Assembly: GCA_964443875.1 (NCBI GenBank)
Contig: CAYUET010000054.1
Span: 1-13,791, forward strand
DNA length: 13,791 nucleotides
Reading direction: 5' to 3'
Origin: CAYUET01 sp964443875
Lineage (GTDB): Bacteria > Auribacterota > JAFGBW01
Both the position numbers and the translations under genes were made by a program. Below are positions 7,823 through 13,791 of this stretch, piece after piece. The notes under the pieces are model-generated. The model was given only the letters and a program-made list of their open reading frames with translations, was not told the DNA's origin and searched no databases. The first letter of the stretch is position 1, and every line of letters begins with the position of its first letter.

Positions 7823-8530
7823 ATGCACAGTAAGTTATTAACCTGTTGGAGTTTTATTTGCATTGGCCTTTTTGTTTTTGCTGATTCACAGGATTTTATT
7901 CATGTAAATGTTTTAAATAGGAATCATGTTGTTTTACGTATTTTTAAAAATTCTGACGACCTGAATGGTTTTCAGAAAATTTGGGTGGATAAATCACACT
8001 TAAAAGGTCTTTCAAATATCGGATCCTGGGATTATCTTTTGGATATTCAGACAAAAGTGACTTCAATACAATGGTGCTATGACAGTAAAACCGGTTTATG
8101 CACCCCTTTTGGAAAAAAAAAGAGGCCTCTTTATCATATCCGGGATTATGAGCTTTTAAACAAGGCGATTCATGCTCTGCCTCACCAGAAAATCAGCTGG
8201 GTGGTTGAAGACGAGCCTTTGGATCTGAGACATGAACCCTGGATTCCTCCGTATGATCCGAGAGAAGGAAGAAGAAAATCCCGGGAGTTCCGGGATGAGG
8301 GCAATTACAGGGAAAGTGAGGCTAGAAATAAACCTTCATTACCGGTTTTCAATCCTTCTTTGGCCAGCGAATCAGATAAAGAGGGTAAGTGGGAGGATGA
8401 TTCAAGACCTGTCTATATTTCATTGAAAGAGGCCCGCAGACGAAGGGACGAAAGCAGAACCAAGGCAGAAGCTGCAACAAAAATTGACAGCAGGAATCTT
8501 CCCGGAATACCGGATACGGTAAAGGAATGA
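7823..8530 (+). CDS. Secreted protein, paralogue of 5271-6032
   Basis: Function not recognised. The 235-residue protein has a signal peptide (SFICIGLFVFADSQ, 10-23) and a core (20-140) that aligns with the 5271-6032 product nearly end to end. Both have ADSQ at the cleavage region, a DL-x2-F-x3-W segment, W-x-YDS-x-TG-x-C, P-x-Y-x-IR, a PH-x-K-x2-W segment and a final EPW. The C-terminal motif IDSRNLPGI (221-229) also matches. The middle is charged and rich in Glu and Arg, without the His/Tyr density of its partner. A strong GGAGG at 7814-7818 sets the start. It ends the rightward run and converges on the leftward gene ending at 8547. Confidence 0.85.
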   Translation: MHSKLLTCWSFICIGLFVFADSQDFIHVNVLNRNHVVLRIFKNSDDLNGFQKIWVDKSHLKGLSNIGSWDYLLDIQTKVTSIQWCYDSKTGLCTPFGKKKRPLYHIRDYELLNKAIHALPHQKISWVVEDEPLDLRHEPWIPPYDPREGRRKSREFRDEGNYRESEARNKPSLPVFNPSLASESDKEGKWEDDSRPVYISLKEARRRRDESRTKAEAATKIDSRNLPGIPDTVKE

Positions 8531-8546
8531 CAAGGCAGAAGAATAG

Positions 8547-9575
8547 TCATGGCCGGAAAGAAAAGGATTTTTCCCAATCGATCCGTTTTATGATGTCACA
8601 GCAATCTTCCAGACTTTTTTCGGTAAATTCCATGTCCTTTTCCATTTTGCGTCCCTCAAAAATAACATTAGTCAGTCTTTTAATATCAGTATTTTTTTCT
8701 GTCAGATAAATCAGGGGATTTTCCTTGAGTTTTCTCAGTTTATTTTCAAGATCAGCGATTGGAATAATTTTTTTTTCTCCGAGAAGTGCACCCAAAGGGG
8801 TGTCAATAAATTTTATGGGGTTTTGATCCTCGTTGAAAACGAAATCCACCATGTCGAACATCGTCTGGATATGGCTCCAGGACATATGATAAGTTCTTTT
8901 AACCTGATTATACCAACAGATGTTTTTGCGTTTTTCTGAATCGAGAATGTCAATTGAATCATTATTCATGAAACGGTCATAGATTTCGTGGTTTATGTCG
9001 CTTATATGGCGTTTGTGATCTGTTATCCGGACGAGGATTATAAAAATATCTGTACCATTGTGATACTTTGTTCCTATTGCAGGCATATCATAATTTACAA
9101 CAAAATAATCCCCGATTTTTTTTATTGTCTGACCGTATATATCCAGCATATCCCCGCGGGGGACAATTGTATTGAATAATTCTTCTTCGTCTTTTTCAAG
9201 AAGTTTTCTGGCAAGAATATCATAGGAACCGATAATCGGTGCTGAAGTGAAATCGGTTTGAAATTTCTTTTCAAAATGCTGTATGAAAGGAGGGTATTTT
9301 GCAATTTCATCTTTCCCATTTCTGGCAAATTTTATCTGAAGGGAATAGTGATTCTCAATGATTTTTTTTTCTTTCATATACAGCCCGCTGATATTGGCCA
9401 TGTAGGCGGCTTCGATATAGGGCTGAACTGATTTTATGATTTCCGACTCATAGATTATTTTGTTTGTTTCCGGACGCACGGCTATTAATGATAAAGTTGC
9501 GTTCCTGTTTTCAGAGGGTATATAGGGGATAAGAACCGCCATATCAGAATTTTTTACGCTGTTGTTCAGGTTCAT
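8547..9575 (-). CDS. Hypothetical cytoplasmic protein of 342 residues
   Basis: Not recognised. The protein has no signal peptide and no membrane segment. It seems to be a mixed alpha/beta protein with many Lys, Glu, Ile and Asn. Notable stretches are DMAVLIPYIPSENRNATLSL near the start, YFVVNYDMPAIGTKYHNGTD in the middle and KLRKLKENPLIYLTEKN near the end. ICWYNQVKRTYHMSWSHIQT is rich in aromatic residues, and a CC pair lies close to the C terminus. An AAGGA sequence a few bases before the ATG supports the start. It is monocistronic and faces the five-gene run, with a 16-bp gap between stop codons. No catalytic motif could be identified; coding status rests on length, the ribosome binding site and normal composition. 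Confidence 0.75.
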   Translation of the reverse strand: MNLNNSVKNSDMAVLIPYIPSENRNATLSLIAVRPETNKIIYESEIIKSVQPYIEAAYMANISGLYMKEKKIIENHYSLQIKFARNGKDEIAKYPPFIQHFEKKFQTDFTSAPIIGSYDILARKLLEKDEEELFNTIVPRGDMLDIYGQTIKKIGDYFVVNYDMPAIGTKYHNGTDIFIILVRITDHKRHISDINHEIYDRFMNNDSIDILDSEKRKNICWYNQVKRTYHMSWSHIQTMFDMVDFVFNEDQNPIKFIDTPLGALLGEKKIIPIADLENKLRKLKENPLIYLTEKNTDIKRLTNVIFEGRKMEKDMEFTEKSLEDCCDIIKRIDWEKSFSFRP

Positions 9576-9830
9576 GTATTCCTTGTTATAGGGGACGTTT
9601 TTAACCCTTTGCGTTTATTTGGGGAATTGTCAGATAATAAACTGTTTTACTCAATGAAGATAAATAATTCGAATTTTTGATCCTTTGTTGAGTGAATTGA
9701 TTTTTGTTTTAGAAATTTTAAACAGAGATAAAAGATAATACTGTTCTTAATTGTTTTGTTTAAGGTGGAAGGTATCCTATATATCAGAGATGTAATTGAT
9801 TATAATTAAAACACTGGAATTTTAATAAAG

Positions 9831-9845
9831 CAAGTAAAATACTTG
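9831..9845. repeat. Perfect 6-bp inverted repeat, possible operator
   Basis: CAAGTA-AAA-TACTTG is a perfect dyad with a 3-nt centre. It lies 24 bp downstream of a TATAAT at 9801-9806 and about 205 bp before the nucleosidase start. Its size and symmetry fit a small repressor site, but chance is possible and no second copy was noticed. Confidence 0.3.
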
Positions 9846-10040
9846 AGAAATCGGCTTATGGCGCAATATGTTTTCCGGATTGTATACTGGAACTTTATGT
9901 GTTATATGTAAGGCGGTACATTTGTCCTTTTTTATTAGATTTCAAGGATGATTCAGGTTGAATTTCAAAAGCAGATTTGTTTGGTCAGGAGTGGAAAAAT
10001 AAAAGTTTCAGACATTATATTTAAGGATAAACCAAGAAAT

Positions 10041-10044
10041 GGAG
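10041..10044 (+). promoter_or_regulatory. Ribosome binding site setting the nucleosidase start at 10050
   Basis: GGAG lies 5 nt before the ATG at 10050, which opens directly into a signal peptide. The upstream in-frame ATG at 9948 would add 34 residues before the signal sequence, and its nearest purine run abuts the start codon. The internal start is therefore preferred. Confidence 0.7.
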
Positions 10045-10049
10045 CCCTT

Positions 10050-10802
10050 ATGAGAAAGTTTTGTATTATTTTTATTGTGAGTGTTTTTTGTTTCGGATTC
10101 GCCTATTCGCAGGATCTTAAATACGCGGTTGTCATATCTGCAAACATGGAGTGGAAGGCCGTTAAAAAAATTTTTCCGGATGAGAGTTATCAGAAATCTG
10201 TCTGGGGGGAGTTTTTTTTAAAAAAGATAAATAAGCGGGATGTTCTTTTTTTTCATGAAGGATGGGGCAAAGTAGCTGCCTCCGGTGCAACTCAGTATGT
10301 GATTGATCAGTATAAACCTGAAGTTATTATTAATCTTGGAACATGCGGGGGGATTGAAGGCGAGGTTAATCTTTTTGATGTTATTCTGGTGGATAGAACG
10401 GTTATTTATGATATCAAAGACGCCATGGGCGATTCTAAAGAATCCATTGCGGATTATTCCTCAGACATTGATCTTTCCTGGCTCGGCGAAGAGTTCCCTC
10501 AAAAAGTCAGGAAATCCATTATGGTATCCGCGGATCGTGATTTGATGCTTGATGAAATTCAACAATTGAAAAAGGACTATGGAGCTATTGCTGGTGACTG
10601 GGAATCAGGCGCTATTGCCTATGTAGCCGGAAAAAATAAAGTGAAGCTTTTAATTTTAAGGGAAGTCAGTGACATTGTTTCCAATATAAAAGGGGAAGCT
10701 TACGGCAATTTTGATTTATTCATTCAAAGGGCGGAACGGGTAATGACTGATCTGCTTAAGGTCCTTCCGGAGTGGATTACTCTAATGGATTCCTTAAAAT
10801 AG
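10050..10802 (+). CDS. Exported MTA/SAH nucleosidase-like protein (PNP/UDP phosphorylase superfamily)
   Basis: The 250-residue protein has a signal peptide (residues 1-20, FCIIFIVSVFCFGFAYS) followed by a full nucleosidase fold. GWGKVAASGATQYVIDQYKP (71-90) and INLGTCGGIEG (94-104) match the GIGKV..A and INTGSAGG segments of MTA/SAH nucleosidase. DWESGAIAYVA (183-193) and ILREVSD (202-208) match MEGAA.A and IRALSD. The likely catalytic residues are present: Glu34, Glu185 and Asp208. Such enzymes cleave the N-glycosidic bond of methylthioadenosine or S-adenosylhomocysteine in the cytoplasm; here the protein should be periplasmic or surface-located. Borrelia Bgp is a known exported relative. 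Trp184 replaces the methionine usual before the catalytic glutamate, so the substrate may differ. It appears monocistronic. Confidence 0.85.
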   Translation: MRKFCIIFIVSVFCFGFAYSQDLKYAVVISANMEWKAVKKIFPDESYQKSVWGEFFLKKINKRDVLFFHEGWGKVAASGATQYVIDQYKPEVIINLGTCGGIEGEVNLFDVILVDRTVIYDIKDAMGDSKESIADYSSDIDLSWLGEEFPQKVRKSIMVSADRDLMLDEIQQLKKDYGAIAGDWESGAIAYVAGKNKVKLLILREVSDIVSNIKGEAYGNFDLFIQRAERVMTDLLKVLPEWITLMDSLK

Positions 10803-11047
10803 AAGCAGGATTTATTTAGATGAGGCGATTATAATGATGAGAAAATAGGTGAATAGGAAGCTGGAAAACGATAATACTTGTCCTCTGCAGCTTTTTGCGT
10901 CCGGATTATCTTTATGCGGCCAAAAGAATAGAAAAAACTATAATTAAAAATTTTAAATGATATAATGAATTCTTTATCATTGATAAAAATAATTATTTAT
11001 AAAAACTGAAAATCATTAAAAAAACACAGAAAAGAGGTTTTTATAAT
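10803..11047. other. Intergenic region with a possible broken short gene and a promoter dyad
   Basis: GAGG at 10822-10825 is correctly placed before ATG-ATG-AGA-AAA at 10834, but a TAG follows at 10846. Reading on in that frame gives only about 32 further codons. In the +1 frame from 10862, WKTIILVLCSFL looks like a signal peptide without a start. This may be a decayed gene, or chance. The right half is AT-rich and carries the candidate promoter of the radical SAM gene. Confidence 0.4.
10956..10981 (+). promoter_or_regulatory. Candidate -10 box inside an inverted repeat, upstream of the radical SAM gene
   Basis: AATGATA (10956-10962) and TATCATT (10975-10981) are perfect inverted arms around a GAATTC-centred spacer. 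TATAAT at 10961-10966 lies within the dyad. A regulator binding here would cover the promoter. No convincing -35 is seen. Confidence 0.3.
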
Positions 11048-11791
11048 ATGATTGTTAAAGAAATTCAGGCTAAGGCGATTCTTTCAGCCTCACAGATTTA
11101 TGACTACGTCATTAACCCTTATATAGGCTGTCAGCATGGGTGCAGCTATTGCTACGCCCGTTTTATGAAAAGGTTCAGCAAGCATAAGGAAGCATGGGGA
11201 GATTTTGTGGATGTTAAAATCAATGCTGCAGAACTGCTTCCTGAGGAAGTCAATAAGAAAAAAAAAGGGAATGTATGGATCAGCGGAGTCTGTGATCCAT
11301 ATCAGCCTTTGGAAGAAAAATATAAGATTACACGTCAGTGTCTGGAGGTTTTGTCGCGTTATCATTGGCCAGTCATCATACAGACCCGGTCCCCTCTGGT
11401 TTTAAGAGATATGGATATTCTTAAAAAATCAAAAGATGTTGAAGTTGGATTTTCAATCGGTACGGCAGACGACAGGATCAGAGAAATGTTTGAACCTCAT
11501 GCTCCGAATCTAAAGGATCGGATAAATGCTCTTGATAAATTGCACAAGGCAGGGATCAGAACTTATGCCATGATTGCCCCCATTCTTCCGGATGCTGAAT
11601 TTTTACCCGAAGCCCTGGAAGGAAAGATAGACTATATCCTGGTCGACCGGATGAATTACAATTATGCTGACAGCATTTACAGAAAATATAAAATGCTGGA
11701 CAGGCTTTCGGATGAATATTTTTCTCAAACAGCGGGTTGCATTGCTGGCAAATGCAAAAAAATGGGGATTGACTGTCGTCTGGCTTTTTAG
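11048..11791 (+). CDS. Radical SAM protein, spore-photoproduct-lyase-like (SPL) family
   Basis: The 247-residue protein carries the radical SAM motif GCQHGCSYCYAR, with Cys28, Cys32 and Cys35 binding a [4Fe-4S] cluster that cleaves S-adenosylmethionine to a 5'-deoxyadenosyl radical. The preceding NPYIGC and the following VWISGVCDPYQPLE and IQTRSPLVLRD are typical of the SplB-like subgroup that is widespread in non-sporulating bacteria and usually of unknown substrate. TYAMIAPILPD and ILVDRMNYN are consistent with later barrel strands. Three C-terminal cysteines (231, 236, 243) could hold a second cluster. It is shorter than true spore photoproduct lyase (about 340 residues), so DNA photoproduct repair should not be assumed. 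AAGAGG at 11032-11037 is 10 nt before the ATG. The cupin gene follows closely. Confidence 0.9.
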   Translation: MIVKEIQAKAILSASQIYDYVINPYIGCQHGCSYCYARFMKRFSKHKEAWGDFVDVKINAAELLPEEVNKKKKGNVWISGVCDPYQPLEEKYKITRQCLEVLSRYHWPVIIQTRSPLVLRDMDILKKSKDVEVGFSIGTADDRIREMFEPHAPNLKDRINALDKLHKAGIRTYAMIAPILPDAEFLPEALEGKIDYILVDRMNYNYADSIYRKYKMLDRLSDEYFSQTAGCIAGKCKKMGIDCRLAF

Positions 11792-11848
11792 AATTTATCT
11801 ATAACAGCAGTGTTTGTAATCAAAATAGGCAGGATATTTAAAAAAGTA

Positions 11849-12352
11849 ATGAAGGATGCACGTTATTGGATTGAAAATTTGAAATTACAGCCGCATCCTG
11901 AAGGCGGTTTTTTCAGAGAAATTTACAGGTCAGATGAAATTATTCCCCAATCCGCGTTGCCTAAACGTTTTTCCGGAGCCCGCACCTTTTCAACCAGTAT
12001 TTATTTTCTTCTGGATAAAGATAATGTTTCACTTTTTCATTGTATTAAACAGGATGAACTATGGCATTTTTATGAGGGGGTGTCCTTAACTCTTCATATC
12101 CTTGATCCCAGGAGTGGTTATTTGACCGAAAAACTTGGGAAAAATATAGAAGAAGGAGAGAAATTTCAGATTCTTGTAAAGGCCGGCTGTTTTTTTGCAG
12201 CTGAAATAAATAATAAAAAAGCTTTCACCCTTTCCGGATGCACTGTTGCTCCAGGTTTTGATTTTGCGGATTTTGAGCTTTCTGATGAAAAAAAACTGAG
12301 TAACCAGTTCCCCCTTCAGTCGGACATAATCAGAAGGCTGACAAGGAAATAG
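11849..12352 (+). CDS. Cupin_5 family (DUF985) protein
   Basis: With the ATG at 11849 the product has 167 residues, normal for DUF985. The family signature is clear: LQPHPEGGFFREIYRS near the N terminus, TSIYFLL, an LFHCIKQDELWHFYEG cupin motif and CTVAPGFDFADFEL near the end. These small double-stranded beta-helix proteins bind metal or sugar-like ligands; their biochemical role is not settled. A GTG at 11810 would add 13 residues (FVIKIGRIFKKV) that family members lack, and it has no ribosome binding site. The ATG has only a weak AGGA about 15 nt upstream. It follows the radical SAM gene by 57 bp and may be cotranscribed, and its stop is 8 bp from that of the convergent barrel gene. Confidence 0.88.
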   Translation: MKDARYWIENLKLQPHPEGGFFREIYRSDEIIPQSALPKRFSGARTFSTSIYFLLDKDNVSLFHCIKQDELWHFYEGVSLTLHILDPRSGYLTEKLGKNIEEGEKFQILVKAGCFFAAEINNKKAFTLSGCTVAPGFDFADFELSDEKKLSNQFPLQSDIIRRLTRK

Positions 12353-12360
12353 AGGGGGGA

Positions 12361-13593
12361 TCAGACTACCACCGTGCAGGTCGCTCTTGCGGTATTTCCG
12401 TCGTTATCCGTCACGGTAAGTGAGAGGGTATGGGATCCGGGAGATACGAGAAATTCTTGGGAAATAGACAGGGGCCATGATCCGTTTCCGATTGTGCCGT
12501 CGATGCTGCTTGTCAGTGTCCATGACGCAATGGATCCGTCAGGATCAGAGACGGACAGAGCAGAGACATAGATAATGTCGGCTGCGAAGGGTTTAGGTGT
12601 CATGGCGAAGGCAGCAATCACCGGAGGCTCGGATTCTTTTCTGTAAACCAGGATTTCATCATGAGTTTTTTCCACCCGGGTTTCTATGCGTTTTTTAACA
12701 TATCTTTGGGCGGTTATAAGCCGGATCTGCGGGGTTGAAAAAGGAACGCTTGCAAAACGCTGGAGCAGGGGCGTGTCTGATCCGGGTTCGAGAGGGGCTC
12801 CGCGTCTGAAAATATCTTTCATGGAATTGAAACGTTTTTTATAGTAGATGCCGCCTTCTTCATCATCATTCACACGCGCGTAGTGACCGCCAATACTGTC
12901 TGTGGAAGTGAGCTGCCAGTTCATCTGGGATTGAAGCCCGTCTTCTTTCCAGTCATCACTTTCCCAGTGGGACCAGCCCATGGAGAAATTAAAAAAATTG
13001 AATAGATTGCAATTAAGATCCACCATAAATCCATCCGGAGTGGCAAACCTTGTTTCTTTGACCAGGATCGTTTGGGTTGTGGTCGTGGCGCGATCGTATA
13101 CATCATAATCTCCTCTTCTTTGAGAAAAGGTGTCAGAAGACGAGGAATTCTGATCTGTCACAATTTCTTCGCTGTGTTGGATTTCAGGATCGCTTAAGCT
13201 TTTGATCCCAGTAAGGGAGAGACCAAACAAGCGGTTATCAAAGCCAAACCGTGCGCCAATGTTGTGCTGTCCTTCAATCCAGGCGGATTCAAGCCTTGCG
13301 GAAAAAAGAGCTTTGTCCATGAAGCTGTACCGCAAGGATAATCCGGATCTTCCAAAGTCATCTCCGTTTTTCGCGGTGTTTTTTGCATCGAAAAATATAA
13401 TCGCATTATTTCCCACAGGGAAAAGTCTTTCATAACCCAGATAATAGCCCTCGCTGGTTGGATTGATTTCAATGGCGTTTTTATAAAGAGTATCATTTTT
13501 AAAAGCGGAGGCGGGAATGCCGGATAGAGATTCTTCGGCTGCGAAGGGAAGTATAATGAACAAAAATAAAAAAAAGAATAGATTGTTTTTCAT
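12361..13593 (-). CDS. Small inverse-autotransporter-like outer-membrane protein with one PKD/Ig-like domain
   Basis: The 410-residue protein starts with a signal peptide (LFFFLFLFIILPFAAEE). Residues about 43-256 show alternating hydrophobic strands of a beta barrel. The order resembles the intimin/invasin barrel: AIIFFDAKNT (64-73), GRSGLSLRYS (81-90), ESAWIEGQHNIGARFGF (102-118), a Pro-x-Gly-x-x-Val-x-Leu strand (186-193), then LQSQMNWQLT and EEGGIYYKKRFN (245-256). RVEKTHDEILVYRKE (306-320) corresponds to the linker VERNNNIVLEYRK in intimins. The passenger is one PKD/Ig-like domain (about 323-410), with SDPDGSIASW and LSLTVTDNDGN. The protein would sit in the outer membrane and display this domain outside. 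No LysM domain is present, and the passenger is far shorter than in adhesins. AGAGGA before the ATG supports the start. A generic barrel-PKD protein is the alternative. Confidence 0.68.
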   Translation of the reverse strand: MKNNLFFFLFLFIILPFAAEESLSGIPASAFKNDTLYKNAIEINPTSEGYYLGYERLFPVGNNAIIFFDAKNTAKNGDDFGRSGLSLRYSFMDKALFSARLESAWIEGQHNIGARFGFDNRLFGLSLTGIKSLSDPEIQHSEEIVTDQNSSSSDTFSQRRGDYDVYDRATTTTQTILVKETRFATPDGFMVDLNCNLFNFFNFSMGWSHWESDDWKEDGLQSQMNWQLTSTDSIGGHYARVNDDEEGGIYYKKRFNSMKDIFRRGAPLEPGSDTPLLQRFASVPFSTPQIRLITAQRYVKKRIETRVEKTHDEILVYRKESEPPVIAAFAMTPKPFAADIIYVSALSVSDPDGSIASWTLTSSIDGTIGNGSWPLSISQEFLVSPGSHTLSLTVTDNDGNTARATCTVVV

Positions 13594-13711
13594 ATGAAAT
13601 CCTCTTCAATTTTTGAAAAAGAAAGAAACCTAATACTATTTAAATTTTTCAGAATCAATATTATTCATGCAGTGATAATTATGATAGAATAGGAATGAGA
13701 GGAATGAGGCT
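13594..13711. other. AT-rich spacer between divergent genes at the right edge
   Basis: This 118-bp spacer separates the barrel gene from the short reading frame at 13712. It contains an AGAGGA ribosome binding site at 13698-13703. TAGAAT at 13685-13690 resembles a -10 box but lies too close to the start codon to be convincing. Nothing else was seen. Confidence 0.4.
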
Positions 13712-13762
13712 ATGAAAAAATTTTTATTCATTCTTTTTCACTACCATCCCACAAGTCGTTAA
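13712..13762 (+). pseudogene. Signal-peptide start of a gene, stopped after 16 codons
   Basis: An ATG, 8 nt after an AGAGGA site, opens MKKFLFILFHYHPTSR and then TAA. The first nine residues look like a signal-peptide start, but the sequence turns polar at once and stops. The other two frames also close within the remaining 30 or so bases (TGA and TAA). This may be a gene broken by a frameshift or by an insertion whose left end lies near 13740, or a chance mini-frame. The window ends too soon to decide. Confidence 0.3.
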
Positions 13763-13791
13763 TTTATGACAAAAAGCCTCTGTAACGCTAT

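Larger units (their letters stand above)
9576..10049. other. Long divergent intergenic region with small dyads
   Basis: This 474-bp AT-rich region separates the leftward 342-residue-protein gene from the rightward exported nucleosidase. It holds a 9-bp stem (9646-9654 with 9688-9696, one G-T pair) and a compact perfect dyad at 9831-9845. It also holds a TATAAT at 9801-9806 without a good -35. No tRNA or convincing small gene was seen. A reading frame from 9948 is open into the nucleosidase but lacks coding character before 10050. Confidence 0.55.

Noticed and set aside
8550..8575. A bidirectional terminator at the convergent junction after 8530
   Set aside because: GGAAA and TTTCC can pair weakly, but this is inside the leftward coding region and no proper stem and T-run arrangement is present.
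9948..10049. An N-terminal extension of 34 residues on the exported nucleosidase
   Set aside because: It would bury the signal peptide, lacks a well-spaced ribosome binding site, and the ATG at 10050 has a good one.
11810..11848. A GTG start for the cupin_5 gene
   Set aside because: No ribosome binding site precedes it and the 13 added residues do not match the usual family N terminus.

Overview
The window looks like chromosomal DNA of an AT-rich, Gram-negative (diderm) bacterium. The evidence for an outer membrane is an inverse-autotransporter-like beta-barrel protein at the right end and several genes with cleavable signal peptides. The species cannot be named from the sequence. The style of the genes would fit a Desulfobacterota-like or spirochaete-like lineage, but this is only an impression. 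No tRNA, rRNA, CRISPR array, complete insertion sequence or phage gene was seen.

Left region (1-4819). The window opens with the tail of a response-regulator receiver domain that appears frameshifted. Next comes a leftward two-gene operon, carB then purF, separated by 4 bp. It encodes the carbamoyl-phosphate synthase large subunit (pyrimidine/arginine synthesis) and an amidophosphoribosyltransferase-like protein (purine synthesis). The purF product belongs to a divergent subfamily whose glutaminase domain lacks the canonical nucleophilic cysteine position, and it ends in a cysteine cluster.

Middle region (5271-8530). A rightward run of five genes follows. Two encode secreted paralogues (5271-6032 and 7823-8530) that share a core and a short C-terminal motif. 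They bracket a zinc-ribbon SAM-dependent methyltransferase, an 89-residue coiled-coil small protein and a secreted protein with an Arg/His-rich tail. The layout suggests one export-related locus of unknown function that grew by duplication. An orphan 342-residue cytoplasmic protein (8547-9575, leftward) converges on it.

Right region (9576-13791). After about 470 bp of non-coding DNA comes an exported MTA/SAH-nucleosidase-like enzyme, whose start is best moved to 10050. It is followed by a radical SAM protein of the spore-photoproduct-lyase-like family and a cupin_5 (DUF985) protein. A leftward gene encodes a small intimin/invasin-like inverse autotransporter carrying a single PKD/Ig-like passenger domain. 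At the far edge a good ribosome binding site and signal-peptide start run into a stop after 16 codons, so the next gene may be broken.

The most interesting candidates are the duplicated secreted-protein locus, the exported nucleosidase, the minimal inverse autotransporter and the PurF-like enzyme with a degenerate glutaminase site. None is proof of a new system, but the 5271-8530 locus has no function I recognise.
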